Of a DNA stretch of 64,000 nucleotides, positions 1-7,549 are shown piece by piece; position 1 is the first letter of the stretch, and each line of letters opens with the position of its first letter. The DNA comes from Limimaricola variabilis. GTDB taxonomy: Bacteria > Pseudomonadota > Alphaproteobacteria > Rhodobacterales > Rhodobacteraceae. The notes under the pieces were generated by a model that saw nothing but the letters and a program-made list of their open reading frames with translations, was not told where the DNA came from and ran no database searches. The stretch lies in contig NZ_JACIBX010000013.1 in the NCBI RefSeq assembly GCF_014195545.1, forward strand, positions 1-64,000, in the 5' to 3' direction. The position numbers and the translations under genes were made by a program.

Positions 1-1
1 G

Positions 2-496
2 CGCCTGCTTGAGCGCGAACTTGGACGAGGGACGCCGATCGGAGCGTTGGGGCTGCAAGGACATCTCGATGCCAGTGATGGTCCGCATGACCATCCGGCG
101 CTGCGCCATTTTTTGCGAGCGGTTGCGCAGCTTGGTCTGCCGGTCATGGTGACCGAACTCGATGTTTCGGATCGCACCGCCCCGGTCGAGATCGACGTAC
201 GCGATGCCTTCGTGGCAGAGGCGGCAAGGGTGTTTCTGACAGCCGTACTTGAGGAGTGCCATTGCCGAGCGGTGATCAGCTGGGGTCTGAGTGACCGTCG
301 CAGCTGGCTGGCGCAGGCCCGCCCACGCCCAGACGGTCTGCCGGTGCGCCCGCTGCCACGCGACGCAGCATTTGTGCCTAAGCCTTTGGGTGAGGTGCTA
401 AAACAGTCAGTTGCCTGCGTGCAGCCTTCCCATGACGGCACCTCTTGGTGCCAGCGGTGTTCCGCCCCCACTGAAGTGCTCCGCCCACTGAGATAG
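2..496 (+). CDS. GH10 endo-1,4-beta-xylanase, C-terminal part (5' end outside window; 3' end probably altered)
   Basis: The reading frame is open from the window edge. The first visible residues, ending IGALGLQGHL, are the strand found before the nucleophile in glycoside hydrolase family 10. The nucleophile glutamate sits in VMVTELDVSD, and the late family motif WGLSDRRSWL follows. GH10 enzymes hydrolyse internal beta-1,4 bonds in xylan by a retaining mechanism. After PKPLGEVLK, where family members normally end, about 30 residues of unrelated cysteine-rich sequence run on to the stop. This tail is probably encoded by the terminus of the IS3-type element that follows. Family assignment is secure. 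Whether the enzyme is active, and whether it is secreted, cannot be judged from this fragment. Confidence 0.8.
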   Translation, partial: RLLERELGRGTPIGALGLQGHLDASDGPHDHPALRHFLRAVAQLGLPVMVTELDVSDRTAPVEIDVRDAFVAEAARVFLTAVLEECHCRAVISWGLSDRRSWLAQARPRPDGLPVRPLPRDAAFVPKPLGEVLKQSVACVQPSHDGTSWCQRCSAPTEVLRPLR

Positions 497-525
497 ATTT
501 ATCTCGTCACGAGGAAGACGAAGCG

Positions 526-920
526 ATGGGTGGAAAGCGCGAGAAGCCTAAGGACATCGTGCTGAAGCTGCGGCAGATCGAGGTGCTGCATGGCCAAGGC
601 ATGCCAGTCGCCGATGCGGTGCGCCAAGTCGGCATCACGCAGCAGAGCTACTACAGGTGGTGCCGGCAATACGGCGGCATGAGCCGGAGCCAGCTGAAGC
701 GGCTGAAGGAGCTCGAGAAGGAGAACCAGCGGCTCAGGCGGGCGGTCTCCGATTTGACGCTCGACAAGCTCATCCTGGCTGAGGCGGCGCGGGGAAACTG
801 TCTCAAGCCCCTCGCGCCGCCGCCAGTGCATCGACCATGTGCGGTAGGAACTGGGCGTGTCCGAGCGCCGCGCCTGCCGCATGCTGGGCCAGCACCGCTC
901 CACGCAGAGAGTCCAAGTTC
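526..920 (+). pseudogene. IS3-family transposase remnant (orfA intact-looking, orfB broken)
   Basis: The first about 90 residues are an IS3-type OrfA. They contain a helix-turn-helix (GMPVADAVRQVGITQQSYYRW) and a leucine-rich coiled coil ending near DKLILAEAA. OrfB should continue in another frame. Its N-terminus is recognisable around 810-915 (QCIDHVR, then SERRACRMLGQHRSTQRV), but a TAG stop falls right after QCIDHVR, and similarity ends near 920. The DDE catalytic domain is absent, so the element cannot move by itself. It lies directly behind the xylanase fragment and appears to have changed that gene's end. I did not find a convincing right inverted repeat. Confidence 0.75.
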
Positions 921-1192
921 ATTGCCGGCGGGCACAGCGAGTGCCGTTGGAAGTCACCCCGACCTACAAGTGCAACGGATCGGCCAGCCTGATAGTGGTT
1001 GTTGTGCTGATCGCCCCTTCGCAAACCTTGTGGATCACGCGCCTTTCTACAACGCGATGTGCTGCTTCCGTTTGTAGCGCAGTCGCGGAGTGAAACGGGG
1101 CATGGTCGATTGCAATACTGGTTGGGCGAAGCATGAATGCTGTGGCTTCGAAACAGGATGAGCTTGGCAGGTGTCGGGGCTTTGCCCTTAGG

Positions 1193-1428
1193 TCACGCTG
1201 CGGCGCAGCTTATTGTTATCGTTGACCTTTGGGAAGGGGCGGGTATGGTCTTGCGAGCGATAGTGCGGGGCGGCCGGGAGATGTGGGGAGTGCTGCGCGC
1301 TATCGCGACTGGGCTCAGGCAGTCCAACAGGGAGTGTCAGGACAAGAGCGGGAGACCAACTCCCGTCCCTGGCGCATAGGGACAGACAGGCAAAGTTCAC
1401 GTGATCCTTTTAGAATGATCACGTGAAC
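1193..1428 (+). repeat. Left copy of a diverged hairpin-rich direct repeat (origin-like module)
   Basis: Two blocks are shared with the copy at 5174-5445 in the same orientation. A 34-nt block (1193-1226 against 5174-5207) has 29 identical positions. A 23-nt block (1385-1407 against 5378-5400) has 19. Their separation is similar (192 and 204 nt). Three perfect hairpins follow in series: 1350-1364 (stem GGGAG), 1365-1383 (stem GTCCCT) and 1395-1428 (12-bp stem). Such clusters are typical of replication origins or of sites recognised by a relaxase or recombinase. The origin role is inferred from the Rep-like gene between the copies. Confidence 0.6.
1395..1428. repeat. Perfect 12-bp inverted repeat, 10-nt spacer
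   Basis: The left arm is GTTCACGTGATC (1395-1406) and the right arm GATCACGTGAAC (1417-1428), with an AT-rich spacer (1407-1416). It begins in the second conserved block of the repeat module. At the matching place in the right copy, the arms CGCGTCAT/ATGACGCG (5391-5398/5413-5420) form a similar hairpin of different sequence. There is no T-tract, so a terminator is less likely than a protein-binding or nicking site. Confidence 0.7.
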
Positions 1429-1920
1429 GACCTGGCTGTTTATGCCGGGCTTTCAAACCCTCTCGGGCGGCAGTAGTCATGGCGAACTGTCCGTGGGCCA
1501 CGGGCCGCGACACGGTCGACTCCGACGATTATCGTGTGGCCTTTGGCAAACATGTGATCGTGACCTCTGACGAAGATCGTGACGTGTTGGTTGGCATGGA
1601 GCTGCAGGAGTTCGACGACATCCCCTGTGCGCAGGCGGGGGATAGGTCGAGGTCTGCTAAGACGCGTCGGGCATGGTTGGCAGAGCGTTCAGGCGCCGTC
1701 GGGCTGCCAAAGGCGCGGGCGCTTGGCGAGAGCTCCACTCTGCCTGTGTGGGCTCTCTGAATGCTCTGGGTTGCGTGTAGCGGACCGTCTCCTTGCAGGA
1801 GGTATAAGGTTGGCTGCCCCACCTGGCTTGACTGACTGCAACGCCACTATAGACGAGCTTGTTTTTTCTAGGACTTCGCGTATTCAGGGCGCCCGTCAAA
1901 TCACCCGAAGCGCGGCGCGG
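1429..1920. other. No convincing gene
   Basis: Open frames are present, such as one from 1479 to 1760 on the plus strand, and the Rep-like frame stays open upstream to 1579. None has a Shine-Dalgarno site or a recognisable product. It may contain the promoter and leader of the Rep-like gene. Confidence 0.4.
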
Positions 1921-3258
1921 ATGACAGGCCTGACCACCCCATTCATGCAGATCCCGCTCAGCTTCGTCCACGAGCCGGACTGGCCCGGCCACTTGGAGCC
2001 GCCCAGCATCGACTACCAGCGCCAGCCCTGCTCCCTGCGCCAGCAGCGCTTCGACGGCCGCGAGGAGTTGATCCCCCAGGTCGATCTCGGTCGCTACAGG
2101 ACGCGGGCTGTGCTCGACTGGGTTCGGCTGCGGTTTTCCACCTTCAAACCACGGCAGGCGCTCAACATCCGCAATTCCGTTAACGCGACGCTGCGCCAGC
2201 ACGGCCTGCGAGAGAACGCGTTCGTCACCGGGCTAGACGAGCAGAAAGGATACATAGGCCGGGAGTTTTTGCTGAAGCTGCAAGACCCGACGCCCCGGGC
2301 GCTGGCCCTGACGCTGGCCGCCGTCCGCGACAAGTATCGCGACTGGGAGGAAGTGCAGCCGGTCTTCTTCATCGACGCGGTGGAGGTCTCGGTCGACTTC
2401 TACGTGAAGGAGGCCGAAGCCGGAGACAGACCGCGGCGCGATCTTTTGCGTTGGCAGATGGTCGAGCTACTCCGACGTCACCTGCGGGTTCTGCCGGAAT
2501 ACACCGAGCAGCACATGGCAAGGCCGCGGGTATTCTTCCGTAGGGGCTCACCTACGAAACACATCGTCGCAGATCGCCCCACCAACTGGCGCAGAGGCAT
2601 CACCCAGCCCTTTGCTAAACTGGGTCTGGCCCGCGAAGCTTCCACGGTGTTTCACGAGACGGCACATCATCAGCCGGTCGTAGACGGCACCTACTATGTT
2701 GGTCCCAAGAACGGGCCTGTCCTAGTGCGGATCATGAACAAGGAGACCGACGAGCGCGACCCGAGCGCCGGGTTGTTCAGAGATCTTCCCGACGAGGAGA
2801 AGCGGGCGCGGATCGAGGTGACGATCTTCAACAGGCACGAAAGGTTGGGGCAGGGGGTTCCGATGGAGCGGTTTGACCGCGTGGATGATCTTTACAAGTT
2901 TAAGTTTCAGACGCTGCGCCCCAAGGTGTTCGAGTTCTTCTTGCCCACGATCCGTTCAAAGGGGAGCGACATTGACTTGGGGCTCCGGGGGCACGTCGAC
3001 GAAGAGCAGGTGTTTCGCCGAGGGGGCGTCTATGGCCTGCACCTGCTGCACCTTGCAGAGCGTGATCTGCTTCGAGCGCGAAGGGCGCATGGTCTGCCCG
3101 GAGAAAGGCCCCGGTCGCTAGCAAGGAATGGCTACCTCTACTCGCACAAGGACCTGAACCAGAAGGTCGATGGCGCACTGCGCCGCCTGTCAACGAAATG
3201 GGGCGAGAAGCAGGAGCTGTGGGAAGTCTTGGATGCTGGCCTCTATTCAAGAAGGTAG
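1921..3258 (+). CDS. Replication-initiator-like protein (Rep_trans / rolling-circle type, tentative)
   Basis: The protein is 445 residues if started at ATG 1921; another ATG lies at 1945 and neither has a clear ribosome site. The middle has a hydrophobic strand with acidic residues (FFIDAVEVSVDFYV). It is followed by TYYVGPKNGPVLVRIMNKE and then RARIEVTIF. That order resembles the Rep_trans fold of rolling-circle plasmid and filamentous-phage initiators (acidic strand, glycine-rich YIG-type strand, R-I-x-x-K-E, R-x-E-x-x). I could not place the nicking tyrosine with certainty; YTEQHMARP and KGYIGRE are candidates. It is the largest gene between two hairpin-rich direct repeats, which supports a replication or mobilisation role. 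The family call is from pattern only and could be wrong. Confidence 0.45.
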   Translation: MTGLTTPFMQIPLSFVHEPDWPGHLEPPSIDYQRQPCSLRQQRFDGREELIPQVDLGRYRTRAVLDWVRLRFSTFKPRQALNIRNSVNATLRQHGLRENAFVTGLDEQKGYIGREFLLKLQDPTPRALALTLAAVRDKYRDWEEVQPVFFIDAVEVSVDFYVKEAEAGDRPRRDLLRWQMVELLRRHLRVLPEYTEQHMARPRVFFRRGSPTKHIVADRPTNWRRGITQPFAKLGLAREASTVFHETAHHQPVVDGTYYVGPKNGPVLVRIMNKETDERDPSAGLFRDLPDEEKRARIEVTIFNRHERLGQGVPMERFDRVDDLYKFKFQTLRPKVFEFFLPTIRSKGSDIDLGLRGHVDEEQVFRRGGVYGLHLLHLAERDLLRARRAHGLPGERPRSLARNGYLYSHKDLNQKVDGALRRLSTKWGEKQELWEVLDAGLYSRR

Positions 3259-3492
3259 ACACTCTGGTCTGAGGTCTATGGGTTTCAGAAGGCTTGGAAC
3301 TGTCGCTAGGAGAAGACGGGCTGGGCGGCGAGCTCCCACAGTTATTAGGTGTCCGGGGGCAAGCCCGGCGTGCAGCTCCCGCCGGGCAGCCCTCAAGCAT
3401 AGCATGCGTTGGACAATCAGCTCCCGCGGCGAGCAGGGGCCAAACCTCGAGTGTAAGAGTTCAGGGTCAAGAAAAGTTAGACGTCTTGCCTG

Positions 3493-3933
3493 TCAGCCCA
3501 GCAGCCGGTCGATCTCCTCTTCAGTGATGTCCTGACGTGTCCGCGGCCGCGCTTGGCCGAGTTCGATGACACCCCTGATGGCCTTCAACAGCGGCTCGTC
3601 CCAGATGACCTGGCTCGTCACGTTTACCGAGAACAGAGCGTCGAGCAGGGCGCGCTCGTCTCGAGATGCTTCGCTACTGAACTCAGCTTCGAGCACACGC
3701 CAGATTTCCGGGTGATACTCGGTCATGGCGATGCGGATGAAGGTTGCGGCATCGACCCTGCAAGCCTCGGCCAATGCCGGGATGCGGTTCAACGGTACCT
3801 TGGTCTCGCCGGTCTTCATCATCGACAGCACATTCGGTTTGGGCAGTCCGGCCTGCTGGGCGATCTCGCGCTGGGTCAGGTCGCTGTTGGCAATGGCAAG
3901 CTTCAGAAAGGCGGCTGTGGGGCTGGTGGTCAT
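3493..3933 (-). CDS. XRE/Cro-type DNA-binding regulator
   Basis: A protein of 146 residues. The N-terminal half carries a lambda-repressor-type helix-turn-helix (LTQREIAQQAGLPKPNVLSMM, then a second helical stretch PLNRIPALAEACRVDAATF). The C-terminal half is acidic and helical with no domain I recognise. Of two in-frame ATGs six bases apart, the downstream one (3933) is chosen because AAGGAG lies 6 nt before it and directly abuts the upstream one. It diverges from the PIN-like gene at 4180, with about 245 bp between. This fits a repressor/antitoxin-like arrangement, but no operator could be defined. Confidence 0.75.
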   Translation of the reverse strand: MTTSPTAAFLKLAIANSDLTQREIAQQAGLPKPNVLSMMKTGETKVPLNRIPALAEACRVDAATFIRIAMTEYHPEIWRVLEAEFSSEASRDERALLDALFSVNVTSQVIWDEPLLKAIRGVIELGQARPRTRQDITEEEIDRLLG

Positions 3934-4179
3934 AGGCATCTCCTTGGGGCTGACGACATGCGAGGCCTCGTGATGCCTTGTGATAGTGCTCAGTTTGAGG
4001 ACCGTGCGAATTGGGGCTCCGAAGGTGGACCGCGAGCCTGGCAAGGCACGACGCGACCTCCGCTGCGTTTCAATTGCTCTTGAGAACGGGCTCGTTAGAG
4101 CAGCGCTGCTTTCCTCCCCGCCCCGCCATCGTTGTGATATGGTCGATCTGAAACGAAAGCTTGCAGGGAGGGACTTGTC

Positions 4180-4683
4180 ATGGACGAGGCCACCGCAAGG
4201 GACGCGTTGCTCGCATCTGTACAAGACGGCAAGCGGGGCCGCAGCATGCTCGTGATGCTCGATGCAACTCCCCTTCACAGCCTTTGGATTGCTCGCCACA
4301 TGCATCTGCTCGTGGAGCTCGACCTGACCGTCGTGATCCCCGATGCAGTCAGGGGGATCTTTGCAGCGCATCAGGACTGCCGAAAAGGGCGAGAAGTGCT
4401 TGCCTTTCTCGATCACCATACCCCGCCCTTGGTCATCTGCTCGGGCGGCCCAGAGGCGGCCCATAGTCTTCTTGAGCAAGGCCAAGAGGCTGGAGGTGCG
4501 CGGACCGTCTTCGCCCTTGTCGGGTCTCGTGCCGACCGCCAGGCCTTCAGGGTGCCGGAGCAGGTTCGCTTCGTCGATGTTCGAGATCTGGCCGCGGTCG
4601 CGGAAAAGGAGGGATTGCTTGAGAATGTTTTCGAGTTTGCTCATGCGATCGAGCTTCCAGGCGAAATCGTGGCGTGGCGGTAG
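4180..4683 (+). CDS. PIN-domain-like protein, possible toxin (tentative)
   Basis: A protein of 167 residues with a good ribosome site (GGGAGGG, 7 nt before the ATG). Near the start a hydrophobic strand ends in Asp (SMLVMLDATPLHSLW), followed by a helix and the strand LTVVIPDAV. This is the opening of PIN-fold nucleases, where the first Asp binds metal. Later strands (PPLVICSGG, TVFALVGSRADR) would fit a Rossmann-like core, but the second and third acidic metal ligands cannot be placed confidently. It is divergent from the XRE regulator and inside the repeat-bracketed element. The family match is weak. Confidence 0.45.
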   Translation: MDEATARDALLASVQDGKRGRSMLVMLDATPLHSLWIARHMHLLVELDLTVVIPDAVRGIFAAHQDCRKGREVLAFLDHHTPPLVICSGGPEAAHSLLEQGQEAGGARTVFALVGSRADRQAFRVPEQVRFVDVRDLAAVAEKEGLLENVFEFAHAIELPGEIVAWR

Positions 4684-5173
4684 AAGTCGCGCGGTCCGGA
4701 TGATCCCATGTACTGATGTGAAGCCCGGAGCAGCCGACATGGCGCTATGACCGCCATGAGGGAGCTGAACCGCCGGCCTAGCTGCCGGCGATGGGTGTTG
4801 GCCTCAGGAGGCTGGGCAGGCAGGGCGAGGCCAGCACCAGATACAAGGAAGGCGGAGCGGACCGAGGAATGTCGGCTGCAGGGGTGTTTGCTACTGTTGT
4901 GTTCTTACACGTCCATGAGCAGGAGCAACGTTAGCGGGCGGGGTTTGGTGCCGCCCCCGAGAAGATGGTGTGGCGCCTGAGTGCAGCATGGTCGTCGACT
5001 GCTGGTCAGAAATTCTCCGTGCCCCGACGCCTCCTCCCATGTGCCTTCTCGTCTCGTTTCCTTGACCAGCCGGTTCGTTGACATGCCCCCTGCTTATTCC
5101 GCTGGAGAGGCTGGGATCGGGTATGAGCTTGGAGTTTGCGATGCTCCTTCAAGAAGGGCCTTTCCAGGGGGGC
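4684..5173. other. No convincing gene
   Basis: Short frames here lack ribosome sites and protein-like composition. The stretch separates the PIN-like gene from the right-hand repeat module. Confidence 0.4.
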
Positions 5174-5445
5174 TCACGCCGCGGTGCAGCTTGTTGTTTT
5201 CATTGACGTAAGATGGCGAGGCCGTAATGTTTTGTCTGTCCCGGCGCGAGGTCGCCTGGGGGAGGGGGGCGACAGCTCACCCCCGCGCTGGGACGCAAGC
5301 TGCTATTGCATCCGATCAGAACGAAATGGCAAAAAAGAGCCGGGAACAAGTTCCCGGCAGAGGGCGAACGTTAGCAGGACAGGCAGGGTTCGCGTCATCC
5401 GTGTTAACATACATGACGCGTTCTGCTCGTTCACATTTGGTGAAC
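5174..5445 (+). repeat. Right copy of the hairpin-rich direct repeat
   Basis: This copy shares the 34-nt and 23-nt blocks with 1193-1428. It has its own set of hairpins: the near-palindrome CCGGGAAC/GTTCCCGG (5340-5357), CGCGTCAT/ATGACGCG (5391-5420) and GTTCAC/GTGAAC (5429-5445). Stem sequences differ from the left copy but positions relative to the conserved blocks correspond. That is the expected pattern when structure rather than exact sequence is conserved. Confidence 0.6.
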
Positions 5446-5520
5446 AATACCCCTTATGACGCAGCGTCAGGTTGCGCAGAGGAACTCGGACCGCCTTGCT
5501 GACTGGAGTGGGACTTTGAC

Positions 5521-5900
5521 CTAGCGGGTGGCACAGTCCCGCAGGTGTCTTTGGCTCTCGGCCTTCTCCCCAGCGGTCTCTCTTCTCCTTCCCTCCTCTT
5601 TAGCCTTCGCGAGGGTCGCCGCCATCCTCCCCCTCAAACAGGTGAAGATCGGCTGCTCGGTTTCGGTAAGTTCATCATGGTCTTGGAGTTCGGGGCCAAC
5701 TGCGGCTGCGGACTGGCCCGGCGTCTCGAGCTGGAGGCCGGCTAGCTGGGCCAGCACCTACAAGCGTGTCGGCGCGGATCGGGACTGCCAGTTGCCGCGC
5801 AAGAGCCGTCGACAAGCTTGCCGCAATAATCAGTGGATTGCATGGGTAGGCGCGCAGGCCTCGTTTGCATGTCCGGCATCTCAAGAGAAATGTCGGCCAT
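5521..5900 (-). pseudogene. Decayed small ORF, copy 1 (recombinase-associated)
   Basis: Pieces in different frames match the sequence at 6139-6435: EMPDMQTRPA against EMPIMQSPPA, LVD against LVD, then LTETEQPIF against LTETERLIW. Frames are broken, so no intact protein is made. The parent gene apparently lay downstream of a serine recombinase on the minus strand. Its function is unknown. Confidence 0.45.
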
Positions 5901-6020
5901 TGGATCTGGTCGCGGCGCAGGTTGAGCGACCAACGGGAAGCGATGGGTTCGGCGTCAATCAAGCCATCGATGAGCTGGTCTGCCTGTACTTGCGAATGAT
6001 TGTGGCGAGGTCGCCTCACA

Positions 6021-6111
6021 GGGCGTGCAGGAGCCGCGTAGGTGGCGATGGTGCCGAAATCTGGACTTGGATGGCCGCGGTGCCGGGAAGCGCACTTATG
6101 GCCTTCCCTGC
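6021..6111 (-). repeat. 91-bp repeat, copy 1
   Basis: Ungapped match to 6578-6668 with 9 differences (about 90 percent identity). In copy 2 one end of the repeat holds the last codons of the recombinase gene (ending QGAP). Here the matching codons read QGRP followed by a stop. This is therefore the scar of a second recombinase gene's 3' end. Confidence 0.75.
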
Positions 6112-6138
6112 GCCTCTCGAAATCTGGCCCTTGCCGTT

Positions 6139-6435
6139 CTAACGTCGCTTGGGATCGCCGGTGCCCTCTAGGTCTTCGAGCAGGTGCCAGATCAGCCGCT
6201 CAGTCTCGGTCAGTGCCTCGCATGGGCGCTGGTGATCATCTGCAGCTTCGGTTTGACCCGATGGCGCGGGATGGATGCCGCCCAGTTCGGCGAGCAACTT
6301 GATGAGGCGTTGGCGCGCGACGGGTTCGGTGACTGCTGCGCATGTCGACAAGGTTGTCGTAGCATTCGGCTGACAGCAGGTGGGGGTACGCTGGCGGTGA
6401 CTGCATGATCGGCATCTCAAGAAATGTGCCAGCAA
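6139..6435 (-). pseudogene. Decayed small ORF, copy 2 (recombinase-associated)
   Basis: An open minus-strand frame ends in LTETERLIWHLLEDLEG, but its N-terminal part (EMPIMQSPPAYP, CYDNLVDM) lies in another frame, indicating a frameshift. It is paralogous to the remnant at 5521-5900. It lies downstream of the recombinase-like gene on the same strand. No function is recognised. Confidence 0.4.
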
Positions 6436-6577
6436 ACGAATTCGATCGCTCGGCCGGTCGAGCGTTCAAATGAGGGCAGGCGGACTTGGGAGCAAGTCCG
6501 CCCCCGGCTCGACAGTGTGTCCGGGGATCCTGACTGGCAACGCTGGTTGGCTTCGCACGACGCTATAGCACCCCATA

Positions 6578-6668
6578 GGGCGTGCAGGAGCCGCATAGGT
6601 GGCGATGGTGCCGAAATATGAACTTGGGTGGCCGCAGTGCCGGGAAGCGCACCTATGGCGCGCCCTGC
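6578..6668 (-). repeat. 91-bp repeat, copy 2 (recombinase 3' end)
   Basis: Partner of 6021-6111. It spans the stop codon of the recombinase-like gene at 6653 and about 75 bp beyond, so the duplication took in the gene end plus the adjoining spacer. Confidence 0.75.
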
Positions 6669-7393
6669 AGGCGGCGCAGTGTGCGGCCTACGGTCGAGGC
6701 CGTCCATGGCCTGTTGCGTGTGGTGAACAAGCCGCGACGGTTCGCCTCGTTGGCCACTGCTGTCAGGGTCGGTTCGGCCCCATGCAAGGCCGTCATTTCG
6801 GCGCGGATGGCTTGCAGCGCTTCGGCCTTCTGGTCCGCCTGCAGGCCACGCATCTCTCGCGACTTGGTGCTGGCCTCTGCCGTGCGACCGGGATCAGTTC
6901 GTCGCTTTGCGCCCCTGATCGGGTGCCTGACTGATTGATCGGCAAGGCCGTGAAACTGGAGCAAGGTGAGGAGGTCGGGCGACATGTTCTTGAGCAGGCA
7001 TCCTCGGCTGGCGTCGTAGATTGAGGCTCCGTGTCGCTCCAGGGCGGCCCGCAAGTCGCGGCGCTTCTCCAAAGTCATATGTTTGAACAGCCTAGCCACG
7101 TCAGAGATCACGAGCAGGTCGCGATGGCCGGGCTCTGCCAATCCAGCAAGAAGAGTCTTCAGGACGGGGAGGTCCTCCAGACCACCTGCTCGCCGGGCAT
7201 AGTCTCCGCGCCACGTGATCTTGACGTTTGGGGGCGAGAGTCGCCGAATGTGGCGACCTTGAGCCTGCGCCGCCGGATGATCGGCAAGCTTCATTCCATG
7301 GCGCGGGCCATGGGTCAGGAGGATATACCCGGTCGCCGTGGCAAAGCCTTCGCCGGCGTCATTGCTACGTAAATGCATAGGCATGAGAGGCAA
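6653..7393 (-). CDS. Serine-recombinase-like protein, N-terminus degenerate
   Basis: A protein of 246 residues. The central part (LKTLLAGL...HRDLLVISDVARLF...LRAALERHGASIYDA) follows the resolvase pattern of helix, strand with an R or D after a short loop, and the late strand with GA-x-I. The C-terminus (TLTAVANEANRRGLFT, then WTASTVGRTLRRL) is the recombinase DNA-binding module seen in large serine recombinases. The expected N-terminal strand with catalytic serine (Y-x-R-x-S) is not recognisable, so it is probably inactive or a divergent subfamily. It diverges from the tyrosine integrase at 7550. No good ribosome site precedes the first ATG. Confidence 0.55.
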   Translation of the reverse strand: MPLMPMHLRSNDAGEGFATATGYILLTHGPRHGMKLADHPAAQAQGRHIRRLSPPNVKITWRGDYARRAGGLEDLPVLKTLLAGLAEPGHRDLLVISDVARLFKHMTLEKRRDLRAALERHGASIYDASRGCLLKNMSPDLLTLLQFHGLADQSVRHPIRGAKRRTDPGRTAEASTKSREMRGLQADQKAEALQAIRAEMTALHGAEPTLTAVANEANRRGLFTTRNRPWTASTVGRTLRRLQGAP

Positions 7394-7511
7394 ATAGTCC
7401 GTACGACGCGGGGATGCAACGGGGATGAGGCGGGGTTGGGCGGCACAAGGTTAGAGTGGAAAAATCACACTGGAGCATGGGTTTAGGCCCGACGGGCCTC
7501 TCCACGCCTCG

Positions 7512-7517
7512 TATAAT
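7512..7517 (+). promoter_or_regulatory. TATAAT -10 element before the integrase
   Basis: A consensus -10 hexamer. It sits 9 nt before the first ATG (7526), so transcription would begin at about that codon. That favours ATG 7550 (25-nt leader, GAAGAG ahead) as the real start. No good -35 is seen at 17 nt spacing. Confidence 0.45.
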
Positions 7518-7549
7518 GGCGGCAGATGCAGCAACACGAAGAGTGCCCC

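Noticed and set aside
1137-1430. Short frames over the left repeat module
   Set aside because: They overlap the hairpin cluster, have no ribosome sites and do not persist in the right copy.
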